Positions 26,905 through 35,900 of a stretch of 64,000 nt of DNA are shown here, in pieces. The notes beneath the pieces are model-generated. The model worked only from the letters and a program-made list of their open reading frames with translations. It was not told where the DNA came from and made no database searches. The DNA lies in NCBI RefSeq assembly GCF_030817595.1, contig NZ_JAUSZN010000001.1:4657501-4721500 (forward strand), written 5' to 3'. The stretch's first letter is position 1, and every line of letters starts with the position of its first letter. The stretch comes from Neobacillus niacini (GTDB lineage: Bacteria > Bacillota > Bacilli > Bacillales > Cytobacillaceae). The position numbers were made by a program, and so were the translations under genes.

Positions 26905-27663
26905 ATGGAAGAGACAATAAGTTTAAAAGAATTACTAGAGACGTTAAAAAAGCGACTAGTTATGATTATACTCATTACGATGACAGCTGGATTAGCTAGC
27001 GGCGTCATTAGTTACTTTTTTCTAACCCCAATCTATCAGGCTTCGACACAAATTCTCGTTAACCAGGAAACAAGTGAGCAATCATTCTACAGTCCAAGTG
27101 AAGTTCAAACAAACCTACAATTGATTAGTACCTATAATGAAATCATAAAGACTTCTCGTATCCTTGATAAGGTTATTGTCCAAGCGGGTTTGGATATGAC
27201 CGCGGAGCAATTAGCAGGGAAAATTACAGTTAGCAGTCAAAAGGACTCCCAGGTTGTGAATGTATCCGTTCAAGACCCAGATCCAGCCATGGCTGCGAAG
27301 ATTGCAAATATAACAGTAGAAGTGTTCCAAAAAGACATTGTTAATATCATGGGCAAGAGAGTCGATAATGTTAGCATCCTTGCACCAGCAAAGGTGACTG
27401 AAAACCAGGCTCCGATTAAACCACAGCCAATTATAAATGTGGCAATTGCGATTGTTGTTGGTTTAATGGCGTCTATTGGACTAGCATTCTTACTCGAGTA
27501 CTTTGACAGCACGATTAAAAACGAACAGGATATTGAAAAAATCCTCGAGCTTCCTATTTTAGGTGTTATTGCCCAAATTGATGATCAAAAGATGGAAGAA
27601 TTAAAATTACGGAAGGCAGCAGGCACTAGAAAGGCAGGAAGAGGTGAAACTCATGGCGTTTAA
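26905..27663 (+). CDS. Wzz-type chain-length/BY-kinase modulator (YwqC/CapA-like)
   Basis: Two membrane segments (~18-40 and ~172-198) bracket an outside domain. The PxxP-like proline motif NQAPIKPQP lies just before the second span, the standard Wzz layout, and a short cytoplasmic tail can activate the kinase. 252 residues is normal for Gram-positive modulators. The stop overlaps the kinase gene start by about 10 bp. It sets polymer length and switches on the partner tyrosine kinase. First gene of the EPS operon. Confidence 0.92.
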   Translation: MEETISLKELLETLKKRLVMIILITMTAGLASGVISYFFLTPIYQASTQILVNQETSEQSFYSPSEVQTNLQLISTYNEIIKTSRILDKVIVQAGLDMTAEQLAGKITVSSQKDSQVVNVSVQDPDPAMAAKIANITVEVFQKDIVNIMGKRVDNVSILAPAKVTENQAPIKPQPIINVAIAIVVGLMASIGLAFLLEYFDSTIKNEQDIEKILELPILGVIAQIDDQKMEELKLRKAAGTRKAGRGETHGV

Positions 27664-28357
27664 GAAAAACAAGAAATTTAAAACAACCGATCCAAGTCGG
27701 AAGTTAATCGCATCCCTTGACCCAAAATCACCGATTTCAGAGCAATATAAAACGATTCGGACAAATATTCAATACTCCTCAGTAGATAAGGAGCTTAAAA
27801 ACATAATGGTAACTTCTTCTGGTCCGGCTGAGGGAAAATCGACAACAGCTGCAAATCTAGCGGTAGTATTTTCCCAATTAGGTAAAAAAGTATTGTTAGT
27901 AGATGCGGACCTTCGTAAACCGACTGTTCATCGTGCTTTTGGTGTTAATAATTTATTCGGTTTTACTACTGTACTAACAAAGCAAGCAACACTTGCCAGT
28001 TCTGTTTTAGATACAGAAGAGAAGGACCTATATATCTTAACAAGTGGTCCTATTCCACCAAATCCAGCTGAGCTATTAGGCTCGAAATCAATGGAACAGT
28101 TTATCGAAGAAGCGAGTGAACAATTTGATTATGTCATTTTCGATACACCTCCATTATTAGCAGTAGCGGATCCACAAATTCTTGCGAATAAGGTTGACGC
28201 TTCCATTTTTGTAGTCTTTAGTGGTAAAACGGAAATCGACCAAGCGAAAAAGGCGAAGGAATTACTCCAAAATGCACAAAGCAAATTGGTTGGGGTTGTC
28301 TTAAACCATAAAGAAGTAAAAAACAATGAGTATTACTATTATTATGGTGCAAAATAA
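27653..28357 (+). CDS. Bacterial tyrosine kinase (CpsD/CapB/YwqD type)
   Basis: The P-loop tyrosine kinase has Walker A GPAEGKST (57-64), Walker A' LLVDADLRKP (81-90) and Walker B YVIFDTPPLL. The C-terminus carries a cluster of five tyrosines (YYYYYG), the autophosphorylation site. An earlier GTG at 27644 is part of the AGAGGTGA ribosome site, so ATG 27653 is the start. It phosphorylates itself and sugar enzymes such as UDP-glucose pyrophosphorylase/dehydrogenase in relatives, and works with the modulator upstream and phosphatase downstream. Confidence 0.93.
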   Translation: MAFKKNKKFKTTDPSRKLIASLDPKSPISEQYKTIRTNIQYSSVDKELKNIMVTSSGPAEGKSTTAANLAVVFSQLGKKVLLVDADLRKPTVHRAFGVNNLFGFTTVLTKQATLASSVLDTEEKDLYILTSGPIPPNPAELLGSKSMEQFIEEASEQFDYVIFDTPPLLAVADPQILANKVDASIFVVFSGKTEIDQAKKAKELLQNAQSKLVGVVLNHKEVKNNEYYYYYGAK

Positions 28358-28459
28358 CTGATTTTCGACAAATTCCACCCCTTTACCTAGGCTTTCGACG
28401 GTGTTACGATGAATATTGTCGTAGAAAAATAACAATTAGTTGGAAAGAGAGTGTGGCTC

Positions 28460-29224
28460 ATGATCGATATTCATTGTCATATATTGCCTGGAGTCGATGA
28501 TGGCGCGCAGTCTCTTTCCGACAGTCTTAATATGGCTAAGATAGCTGTAGAACAAGGAATTCATAAGATTGTAGCAACACCGCATCATTTGACTAGTTCT
28601 TATGAAAATCCGAAGCTATCTATTATTAGTAGAGTAAAAGAACTAAACGAGGCATTACGTGAAGAAAAGATAGATTTAGAGGTATTACCAGGACAGGAAG
28701 TACGAATTCATGGCGAAATGGTTGAAGGATACGAGGCAGGAGACATCCTTCCTGTTAACCATACTCCATATATACTAGTGGAATTTCCATCGAACCATGT
28801 CCCAAGGTATACGGAAAAGCTATTTTATGATCTGCAAGTAAATGGACTCATTCCCGTGATTGTCCATCCAGAACGAAATCAGGAAATCATTGAACGTCCA
28901 GAACTACTTTATCAGTTGGTGAAAAAAGGTGCATTGACACAAATCACAGCTGCTAGTGTTTGCGGAGACTTCGGAAAAAAAATCAAGAATTTCTCTCTCC
29001 AAATAGTGGATGCAAATTTAACTCACTTCATTGCATCTGATGCTCACAATATCACAAATCGAACTTTTAAAATGAGAGAAGCATTTGGAACTATCGAAAA
29101 AAAGTACGGAAATGAGTTAGTGTACTATTTTGAAGAAAACGCTGCTCTTCTGATTGAGGGACTAAGTGTTCACAAAGAAGATCCGGAACGAATTAAAAAG
29201 AAAAAAATATTTAACCTATTTTAG
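28460..29224 (+). CDS. Protein-tyrosine phosphatase, PHP fold (CpsB/YwqE type)
   Basis: Metal-dependent phosphatase that removes phosphate from the BY-kinase. N-terminal MIDIHCHILPGVDDGA supplies the H-x-H and Asp metal ligands. Further ligands lie in ATPHH, VLPGQEV, PVIVHPERN and ASDAHN. ATG 28460 has GAAAGAGAG upstream; GTG 28451 is an alternative. Length 254 is typical. Completes the kinase-phosphatase cycle of this operon. Confidence 0.93.
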   Translation: MIDIHCHILPGVDDGAQSLSDSLNMAKIAVEQGIHKIVATPHHLTSSYENPKLSIISRVKELNEALREEKIDLEVLPGQEVRIHGEMVEGYEAGDILPVNHTPYILVEFPSNHVPRYTEKLFYDLQVNGLIPVIVHPERNQEIIERPELLYQLVKKGALTQITAASVCGDFGKKIKNFSLQIVDANLTHFIASDAHNITNRTFKMREAFGTIEKKYGNELVYYFEENAALLIEGLSVHKEDPERIKKKKIFNLF

Positions 29225-29257
29225 GCTGATGAGAGTTTACAGAATTCCTATACATCT

Positions 29258-29400
29258 AATCAGGCTTAAAACCCTGAACGGCGAGGTTCCCTGTCCGTTA
29301 TCCATGGGGGCACTCGGTTATGCTGTGGGAGGGAAGGACATCTTCCAATCCTTAGACGCATGTCGTCAAAAGCATGATGTGAGGACGGGTTAGATGCCCG
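29258..29400 (+). ncRNA. EAR (eps-associated/epsC) antitermination RNA, candidate
   Basis: A G+C-rich, non-coding, clearly structured stretch sits in an AT-rich operon between early EPS genes, exactly where Bacillales EPS operons carry the EAR element. Visible helices: AACGG/CCGTT, GGAAG/CTTCC around GACAT, a longer TCCTTA..TGAGGA stem enclosing CATG/CATG, and a terminal GGG/CCC hairpin. EAR lets polymerase pass downstream terminators. A strong intrinsic terminator lies immediately downstream, before galU, as that function requires. I judge by position and structure; I could not run a covariance search. Confidence 0.7.
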
Positions 29401-29414
29401 ATTAATAATAAAAC

Positions 29415-29479
29415 AATAAATATCTAATGAAAGGATAAGCTGGTAACGCTTGCATTTCCATTAGGTATTTATTTTTTTG
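29415..29479 (+). terminator. Intrinsic terminator inside the EPS operon
   Basis: AATAAATATCTAATG pairs with CATTAGGTATTTATT (one U-G), with an inner AAGC/GCTT hairpin and then a T tract. It lies between the EAR-like RNA and galU, so read-through must be regulated. Confidence 0.85.
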
Positions 29480-29528
29480 CTAAATTATTTAGATTAACGA
29501 AAGAAAAATATAGAGGGGGAATGAAATA

Positions 29529-30422
29529 GTGAAGAAAGTTAGAAAAGCAATTATTCCAGCTGCTGGTTTAGGAACGAGATTTTTACCAGCAACAAAAGCT
29601 ATGCCAAAGGAAATATTACCTATTGTAGATAAGCCTACTATTCAATACATAGTAGAAGAAGCCGTAGCTTCTGGTATTGAGGATATCATTATTGTTACAG
29701 GTAAAGGGAAAAGAGCCATTGAAGATCATTTTGACAATGCGATGGAGCTTGAACAGAATCTAATTGAGAAAGAGAAATTTGATTTGCTAGACAAAGTAAA
29801 ATATGCTACCGATCTAGCAGATATCCATTACATTCGTCAGAAAGAACCAAAAGGTCTTGGACATGCTGTATGGTGTGCACGTAACTTTATTGGGAATGAG
29901 CCTTTTGCCGTACTATTAGGTGATGATATCGTTCAAAGTGATACACCATGCTTAAAACAGTTAATCAATCAATATGAAGATACTTACTCTTCTGTTATCG
30001 GTGTTCAAACCGTTTCAGATTCAGATACACATCGCTATGGAATTATCGACCCATCTTCAGAAGAGGGACGTCGCTATCAGGTAAGTAACTTTGTGGAAAA
30101 ACCGAAACCAGGCACAGCACCTTCTAATCTAGCAATTATGGGTAGATACATCTTAACTCCTGAAATATTTATGTTCCTTGACCGTCAGGAAAAGGGGGCA
30201 GGTGGCGAAGTTCAATTAACAGACGCCATTCAAAAATTAAATGAAATCCAAAGAGTTTTTGCTTATGACTTTGAAGGAACACGTTATGACGTTGGAGAAA
30301 AATTCGGATTTGTTAAGACAACCATTGAATTTGCATTGCAGCACGAAGACCTCCATGATGACATGATAGATTACTTGAAAAATCTAGTTTCTTCATTAGA
30401 TAAAGAAAAAGTCACCTTATAG
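29529..30422 (+). CDS. galU: UTP-glucose-1-phosphate uridylyltransferase
   Basis: Makes UDP-glucose. N-terminal [20 protein letters not shown] is the nucleotide-binding/catalytic motif. Others present: [29 protein letters not shown] and [15 protein letters not shown]. Starts at GTG 29529 after AGAGGGGGA; 297 residues is full length. It lies downstream of the EAR-like RNA and terminator. Supplies UDP-Glc (and indirectly UDP-Gal) for the EPS; relatives are targets of BY-kinases. Confidence 0.93.
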   Translation: MKKVRKAIIPAAGLGTRFLPATKAMPKEILPIVDKPTIQYIVEEAVASGIEDIIIVTGKGKRAIEDHFDNAMELEQNLIEKEKFDLLDKVKYATDLADIHYIRQKEPKGLGHAVWCARNFIGNEPFAVLLGDDIVQSDTPCLKQLINQYEDTYSSVIGVQTVSDSDTHRYGIIDPSSEEGRRYQVSNFVEKPKPGTAPSNLAIMGRYILTPEIFMFLDRQEKGAGGEVQLTDAIQKLNEIQRVFAYDFEGTRYDVGEKFGFVKTTIEFALQHEDLHDDMIDYLKNLVSSLDKEKVTL

Positions 30423-30441
30423 GGAGAAAGAAGGATCAGGA

Positions 30442-31122
30442 GTGTCGAATCTAGTAAATCAAGAATCTGCCTATTTTGATAGACAGCAACATACAACTGT
30501 AAATGTGAATGATGGAAAAATATATTTGTTTACTAAGCGGTTTATCGATATCACCGGCTCATTATTTGGAATTATTATTTTAAGTCTTCTATTTATGATT
30601 ATCGCTTTATTAATCAAACTTGAGGATCCAAAAGGCGCAGTCTTCTTTTCCCAGAAACGTGTTGGCTTAAATGGCAAGGCATTTAGAATGTATAAATTCC
30701 GTTCGATGGTATCGAATGCTGAGGAGAAATTAGAAGAACTGTTAAAGTTGAATGAAATCTCCGGTGCGATGTTTAAAATGAAAGACGATCCGCGGATTAC
30801 CAGAGTGGGGAAATTTATCAGAAAAACAAGTATTGATGAACTACCGCAACTCTTTAATGTACTTAAAGGTGATATGAGTCTGGTGGGACCACGCCCGCCA
30901 CTACCACGGGAAGTAGCTGAATACACTCAGTACGACAAGCAGCGTTTACTAGTCACTCCAGGTTGTACGGGGCTCTGGCAGGTTAGCGGCAGAAATAGCC
31001 TTAGTTTTGATGAGATGGTGGAATTGGACCTCGAATATATGCAAAAATGTTCAATTCTTTTTGATTTAAAAATTATTTTTAAAACAGTACTTGTATTATT
31101 TGGTTCAAAGAATGCCTATTAG
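30442..31122 (+). CDS. Undecaprenyl-phosphate sugar phosphotransferase (priming enzyme)
   Basis: Short, single-span polyprenyl-phosphate hexose-1-phosphate transferase: FTKRFIDITGSLFGIIILSLL membrane hairpin, then QKRVGLNGKAFRMYKFRSM, DDPRITRVGKFIRKTSIDELPQ, SLVGPRPPLPREV and PGCTGLWQVSGRN, all hallmark blocks. It transfers the first sugar phosphate to undecaprenyl phosphate to start each repeat unit. GTG start with AAGGATCAGGA upstream. 226 residues is typical of the EpsL/WcaJ-short class. Confidence 0.93.
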   Translation: MSNLVNQESAYFDRQQHTTVNVNDGKIYLFTKRFIDITGSLFGIIILSLLFMIIALLIKLEDPKGAVFFSQKRVGLNGKAFRMYKFRSMVSNAEEKLEELLKLNEISGAMFKMKDDPRITRVGKFIRKTSIDELPQLFNVLKGDMSLVGPRPPLPREVAEYTQYDKQRLLVTPGCTGLWQVSGRNSLSFDEMVELDLEYMQKCSILFDLKIIFKTVLVLFGSKNAY

Positions 31123-31197
31123 ATGATAAAAGGGATGCTTATAATACTCATATTTAGATAAAAGTTTCTATGAATCTATAAAATAACTTAAATATAG

Positions 31198-31226
31198 TTG
31201 ACATGGTTTTTTACCTTTTTATTAAG
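31198..31226 (+). promoter_or_regulatory. Possible internal promoter
   Basis: A perfect TTGACA -35 at 31198 with TATTAA 16 bp on. It lies in the gap before the glycosyltransferase relic. Weak -10. Confidence 0.3.
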
Positions 31227-31278
31227 CAACTTAGGATTTTATTCATAATTAACCTAAAGTGAGTGATCGACGTCAAAC

Positions 31279-31435
31279 ATGAAGAATTTATTTGTAATTG
31301 GAGGTAAGGGTATACCCTTTAATTATGGTGGGTTTGAAACATTTGTGGATAAATAAACAGAGTTTAAGAAATCAATGGTTATAAAATGTCATGTAGCCTG
31401 CTTAGCTGAAAATTATGATGAGTTTGAGTATGTGT
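31279..31435 (+). pseudogene. N-terminal relic of a DUF1972-type glycosyltransferase
   Basis: Reads KNLFVIGGKGIPFNYGGFETFVDK, then a stop where Leu (TTA) became TAA, then [22 protein letters not shown] in the same frame. This matches the N-terminus of the intact gene 200 bp downstream (VGSKGIPAAYGGFETFVEKLTEYQ). It is a leftover of an earlier, replaced copy. The rest of the 31123-31536 gap has nothing clear. Confidence 0.8.
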
Positions 31436-31536
31436 GATGCCATAGTTGCGAACAGATACGATAGCTGTCTGGATGATGTAGCTGAAAAGGTTTATACACG
31501 CGATGTTTTTAGAAGAGATTGATCCAGGGAATGAGG

Positions 31537-32790
31537 ATGAGTAAGGAAATGACGATTATAGAGGTTAATGGTAAGAAAGTTCATGTGCTGGAACAGCACA
31601 ATACCAATCCTGAATACACCACTGAAAAACAGCAGGTCTTTATAGTCGGTAGCAAGGGAATTCCTGCAGCATATGGTGGGTTTGAGACCTTTGTTGAAAA
31701 ATTGACCGAATATCAGGTTTCTGAACAAATCCGTTATCATGTAGCCCGTATTGGTGATGATAATATTAGGTATGAATATAACGGAGCAAAATGCTTCAAT
31801 GTTAAGGTGCCGAATATTGGTGCAGCTAAGGCTATTTATTATGATATTGCTGCATTGAAGTTGTGCATTGAGTATTGTAAAAAGCGTCCGGCAATTAAGC
31901 AACCAATTTTCTATGTGCTGGCATGTCGTATTGGACCTTTCATTGGTGGGCTCAAGAAGGAAATTGAAAAACTGGGTGGAACGTTGTATGTCAATCCAGA
32001 TGGCCATGAGTGGAAGAGAGCAAAATGGTCTGCACCTGTTAGAAAGTATTGGAAGATTTCTGAAAAGTTGATGGTTAAGTATGCTGATCTTCTCGTTTGT
32101 GATTCGGTTAATATTGAAAAGTACATCCAGCATGATTATAGAAATTATAATCCGAAGACCGAATTTATTGCTTATGGAACTGATACTAAGCCGAGTATCC
32201 TGGCAGATAATGATGAAAAGTATCTTGGTTGGTTGAAGGAAAAAGGACTATCAGCTAGGGGTTACTACTTGGTAGTTGGTAGATTCGTTCCAGAAAATAA
32301 TTTCGAAACAATGATCAGAGAATTTATTAAGAGCAAGAGTGATAAGGAATTTGCAATTATTACCACAGCAAATGACTCTTTCCTGGAAGAATTGGAGAAT
32401 AAACTTCATTTTAGATCTGATAAGAGAATTAAGTTCGTTGGCACTGTTTACGATCAGGAATTGCTTAAGAAAATTCGTGAAAATGCATATGGTTATTTAC
32501 ATGGTCATGAAGTTGGTGGTACCAATCCAAGTCTTCTTGAAGCTCTCGGAAGTACGGATTTAAACTTGCTTCTTGATGTTGGTTTCAACAAAGAGGTAGG
32601 TAAGGATGCAGCTATATACTGGAGCAAAGAAGATGGCAATCTTGCTAAGTGCATTAACAAAGCAGATCAAATGAATGCTGATGAGATCAGAGCATTTGGG
32701 TTGAAAGCTAAGGCTAGAATTAAAGAAGCATATAGTTGGGAACAAATTGTAGATGAATATGAAAAACTGTTTTTGCGTGTAACTCAGTGA
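31537..32790 (+). CDS. DUF1972/GT4 glycosyltransferase (rhamnosyltransferase-like, Cps2T type)
   Basis: DUF1972 domain at the N-terminus (VFIVGSKGIPAAYGGFETFVE; YHVARIGDD) followed by a GT1/GT4 C-terminal half (YYLVVGRFVPENNFETMI and LHGHEVGGTNPSLLEAL with the E-x7-E region). This architecture is found in beta-1,4-rhamnosyltransferases of streptococcal capsules. Several starts are possible (31531, 31537, 31549). With the dTDP-rhamnose genes downstream, a rhamnose transfer is plausible but not shown. Confidence 0.85.
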   Translation: MSKEMTIIEVNGKKVHVLEQHNTNPEYTTEKQQVFIVGSKGIPAAYGGFETFVEKLTEYQVSEQIRYHVARIGDDNIRYEYNGAKCFNVKVPNIGAAKAIYYDIAALKLCIEYCKKRPAIKQPIFYVLACRIGPFIGGLKKEIEKLGGTLYVNPDGHEWKRAKWSAPVRKYWKISEKLMVKYADLLVCDSVNIEKYIQHDYRNYNPKTEFIAYGTDTKPSILADNDEKYLGWLKEKGLSARGYYLVVGRFVPENNFETMIREFIKSKSDKEFAIITTANDSFLEELENKLHFRSDKRIKFVGTVYDQELLKKIRENAYGYLHGHEVGGTNPSLLEALGSTDLNLLLDVGFNKEVGKDAAIYWSKEDGNLAKCINKADQMNADEIRAFGLKAKARIKEAYSWEQIVDEYEKLFLRVTQ

Positions 32791-32810
32791 TGGTTGTGGA
32801 AGGAATGAAA

Positions 32811-34001
32811 ATGATGAAAAAGGCAGTTGTAGTCGGAGGAAGTAATGGAATTGGCCTCGCAATAGCTGAAAATTTAATCAGTAAAGGATACCATGCTTGC
32901 ATTTTGGATATTTGTGAGCCTAATCATGATGTACTGAAAGACAGTAACTCATACACATATTATCAGTGCAATCTTCTTGATTTTAATGAGGATGTTTTTG
33001 AAATACTCAGCAAAGATGAGAGAGTAGAAATATTGATGATTACTGCTGGTTTCGGTAGAGTTGCAGATTTTGAGTTTCTTCATACAGCAGAGATTGAAAA
33101 CATGTTGAAGGTGAATACAATATCTGCAATCAAAATCATGCGAATCTTCTATGAAAAAATAAAGAGTAACACACCTTTTTATTGTGGTGTTATGGGAAGC
33201 ATTGCTGGTTTATGTAGCTCTCCTATGTTTTCCGTATATGCAGCATCTAAAGCTGGCGTATGTCGCTTTGTTGAAAGTGTGAACATTGAGCTTGAAGCCG
33301 CTGGTGTTACTAATCGTATATTAAATGTTTCACCAGGATCTATAAAAGGAACAAAATTTAATGGTGGTTCTAATAATATTGAATTAACAGCTGATTTGGC
33401 AGAGCAGATTGTGGGGCATGTTTTTGGTTCTGATGAGCTGTTTATACCAGACTATAATGAAGTCTATAAAGGTGTTTTGGAACGCTACAATGCAGATCCT
33501 CATGAATATGGTTTATATAGCTATAATTATAAAAAGGCATCTGGACGGGTTTTCAACGAGAAGAGAGTAAGAATTGGTTATTTATCTGGAACATTTGATT
33601 TATTCCATGTCGGTCATCTGAATTTATTAAAAGCAGCAAAAGCACAGTGCGATTATTTGATTGTGGGTGTCCATCCGAGCGCTGCTCATAAGGGTAAAGA
33701 AACATTTATTCCATTTGAAGAGAGAAAAGTTATTGTCGGATCAATTAAGTATGTGGATAAAGTTGTTCAGTCTTGCCCTGAAGATAGTGACGCATGGGAT
33801 TTGTGGCGATATACCAAGTTGTTTGTTGGTAGTGATTACAAAGGAACAGAGCGTTTTAATCGATATGAGGAATACTTCAGAGATAAAGGCGTTGATATTG
33901 TATACTTCCCATATACGCAAGGAACCAGCAGCACAGAGATTAGAAAGGCTGTGTTAGTAAAAACCAAAGACATAGATAGAGATATAGAGGTAACAATATG
34001 A
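32811..34001 (+). CDS. Fused SDR oxidoreductase - cytidylyltransferase
   Basis: Residues 1-~235 are a short-chain dehydrogenase: VVVGGSNGIGLAIAE near the start, GSIAG with the catalytic Ser and YAASK (Y143, K147). Residues ~250-390 are a TagD-like cytidylyltransferase: GYLSGTFDLFHVGH with H266 and H269, FIPFEERKVIVGSIKYVD, and the closing SSTEIRK. The pair should reduce a (phospho)sugar or ketose and activate the polyol phosphate as a CDP-derivative. H. influenzae Bcs1 is a comparable CDP-ribitol fusion, though with a TarI-type transferase and reversed order. LicD, a phosphotransferase, follows with a 4-bp overlap. ATG 32811 is the best start after GGAAGGA; 32814 is possible. Confidence 0.85.
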   Translation: MMKKAVVVGGSNGIGLAIAENLISKGYHACILDICEPNHDVLKDSNSYTYYQCNLLDFNEDVFEILSKDERVEILMITAGFGRVADFEFLHTAEIENMLKVNTISAIKIMRIFYEKIKSNTPFYCGVMGSIAGLCSSPMFSVYAASKAGVCRFVESVNIELEAAGVTNRILNVSPGSIKGTKFNGGSNNIELTADLAEQIVGHVFGSDELFIPDYNEVYKGVLERYNADPHEYGLYSYNYKKASGRVFNEKRVRIGYLSGTFDLFHVGHLNLLKAAKAQCDYLIVGVHPSAAHKGKETFIPFEERKVIVGSIKYVDKVVQSCPEDSDAWDLWRYTKLFVGSDYKGTERFNRYEEYFRDKGVDIVYFPYTQGTSSTEIRKAVLVKTKDIDRDIEVTI

Positions 34002-34831
34002 ACAGCATGGATATGCTCCATCAGGTTGATTTAGATATTGTAAAAGAAGTGATAGCCATCTGTGAAAAGCATGATTTCACCTATTATATGTTGGGTGGCA
34101 CAATGCTGGGAGCTATCCGTCACAAGGGGTTTATTCCGTGGGATGATGACATTGATTTGGGAATACCCCGAAAAGATTATGACAAGTTCTTAGAAGTTGC
34201 TCCTAGAGAGTTGTCTTCGTATTTAAAACTTGTAAATTATCATACTGATCCTAATTATCCCTACTATATTACTAGAATACTGGACACAAAGACTAAGGTT
34301 GTAGAAGAAAGAATTGGAAATGAAAATAAGTATACCAATGCTTCAATTGATATCTTTCCGGTAGATGGTACGCCAAACAATAAGGTTTTGAGAAAGATTT
34401 ACTTCTTCAGAGTTTTATATCATCGTGCATTAATGTCTCTTTGTTATAAGGATTCAATTGATAGGAAACGCCCTCGTGGAATAGCAGAAAGAGCATTACT
34501 GTGGGTTATGGAATGCATCCCTGTTGAAAAGATGACCACTCCATATAAGCAAAAATGCAAAATTGATAAGTTGCTTAAGAGCCAGAGAATTGAAGATTCT
34601 AAGTACATTGGAAATATCATGGGAGCGTACCGTACCAAGGAAATTGTACCTGCTGAGTTCTATGGAAAGGGCAAATTCTATCAGTTTGAGGATATTCAGC
34701 TCCGTGGCATGGATATGTATGATGAGTATTTAACATATACGTATGGCGACTATATGCAATTGCCACCTGAAGATAAGAGAAAGACTCATTTTAGAATTTT
34801 AGAAATACACGGCAAAAGGGTTGAAGAATAA
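33998..34831 (+). CDS. LicD-family phosphotransferase
   Basis: The LicD core is intact: YYMLGGTMLGAIRHKGFIPW followed by the metal-binding DDDID (D49-D53), then R-K-D-Y-D-K-F and IDIFPVDGTP. LicD proteins transfer phosphocholine or other phospho-alcohols from CDP donors to sugars; fukutin/FKRP relatives use CDP-ribitol. The gene overlaps the CDP-activating fusion gene, so it most likely attaches that phospho-polyol to the EPS repeat. No choline uptake or choline kinase genes are visible here. Confidence 0.92.
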   Translation: MNSMDMLHQVDLDIVKEVIAICEKHDFTYYMLGGTMLGAIRHKGFIPWDDDIDLGIPRKDYDKFLEVAPRELSSYLKLVNYHTDPNYPYYITRILDTKTKVVEERIGNENKYTNASIDIFPVDGTPNNKVLRKIYFFRVLYHRALMSLCYKDSIDRKRPRGIAERALLWVMECIPVEKMTTPYKQKCKIDKLLKSQRIEDSKYIGNIMGAYRTKEIVPAEFYGKGKFYQFEDIQLRGMDMYDEYLTYTYGDYMQLPPEDKRKTHFRILEIHGKRVEE

Positions 34832-34869
34832 AGATTTGCTCTGCCAAGTAGAAAGGGGACTTTACCAAA

Positions 34870-35817
34870 ATGGGGTTAAAACAAACATTTGAAAAACAGG
34901 GCGGAATAACGCTCCTTAAGAGATACTGGCAGAGTGGAGCATTATTCACAGCGTTGGGGGTATTTTTGCTTTTGGGAAAAAGCCGAACCGCATTGGAAAT
35001 ATTACGCCTTTCTACTCAGCTAAAAGCTAAACAGAAGCTGGAAAAGAAATATAAAAGCAGATTGGCTGCCTTTGATAAGGATTATGATTATACTTTACCA
35101 CATGAACAGAGCAATAAAGTATGGGTATGCTGGTTTCAAGGAATGGAAAATGCGCCTGCATTAGTCCAAAAATGTTTCCAGTCTTTGCAAGAGAATCTTA
35201 CCGATCGGGAAATTATTCTAATTACTGCCGATAATATAGCAGATTATGTGAAGTTCCCGGATTTCATCATTGATAAATGGGAAAAAGGCCAAATCACACA
35301 TACACACATGACTGATTTGCTTCGGTTGGAATTGCTGATCAATCATGGAGGACTGTGGCTAGATGCCACAGTATTCTGTACATGCAAACGAGATACTATT
35401 CCGGATTATTACTTCGACTCGGATCTGTTCTTATATCAGTGTCTGAAGCCTGGACGAGATGGACATAGTCATCTATCTTCAAGTTGGCTTATGAGCGCCA
35501 CTACGAATAATAAAATGCTAATGGCTATTCGATATCTTTGTTATGAATATTGGAAGATGAATACAGAAATGCTAGACTATTTCCTACTGCATGATTTTAT
35601 TTCTATCGTCTTTGAACATTATCAGGAAGAGTGGAAAAAGATTGTTCCGAGTGATAATGCAACACCGCATATCCTTTTGTTGAGATTGTTTGATCAGTAT
35701 GACAAACGGATATGGGAAGCAATAAAAGGGCAGGCGCCGTTCCATAAGATGACATATAAATTTAAAGACGAACAGACAAAACTGAGTGGTACATATTATG
35801 ATGTGCTGTTCAGATGA
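34870..35817 (+). CDS. Capsular polysaccharide synthesis glycosyltransferase (Caps_synth/GT32-like)
   Basis: VWVCWFQGMENAPALVQKCF at ~84-103 is the family entry motif. HTHMTDLLRLELLINHGGLW then LDATV supplies the D-x-D-like sugar/metal site (D149, D165). 315 residues, with an N-terminal amphipathic helix. Such enzymes add hexoses in streptococcal and lactobacillar capsules. RBS AAAGGGG lies ~11 bp before the ATG. Donor unknown. Confidence 0.85.
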   Translation: MGLKQTFEKQGGITLLKRYWQSGALFTALGVFLLLGKSRTALEILRLSTQLKAKQKLEKKYKSRLAAFDKDYDYTLPHEQSNKVWVCWFQGMENAPALVQKCFQSLQENLTDREIILITADNIADYVKFPDFIIDKWEKGQITHTHMTDLLRLELLINHGGLWLDATVFCTCKRDTIPDYYFDSDLFLYQCLKPGRDGHSHLSSSWLMSATTNNKMLMAIRYLCYEYWKMNTEMLDYFLLHDFISIVFEHYQEEWKKIVPSDNATPHILLLRLFDQYDKRIWEAIKGQAPFHKMTYKFKDEQTKLSGTYYDVLFR

Positions 35818-35900
35818 GGGAGATTGCAATATGAAGCGGAATCGTAGAAAAATAGAATTAAAAGAGTTTGGACAATGCTCATAATGGGGGCACATAGGGG

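Noticed and set aside
29166..29393. A 75-codon frame across the gap before galU
   Set aside because: It overlaps the phosphatase end and runs through the structured EAR-like RNA; no ribosome site, composition unlike a protein.
29258..29400. Group II intron or TnpB omega-RNA remnant
   Set aside because: No reverse transcriptase or TnpB sequence nearby; position within the EPS operon and the following terminator fit EAR better.
31492..32133. 213-codon minus-strand frame
   Set aside because: Antisense to a well-supported glycosyltransferase; no ribosome site.
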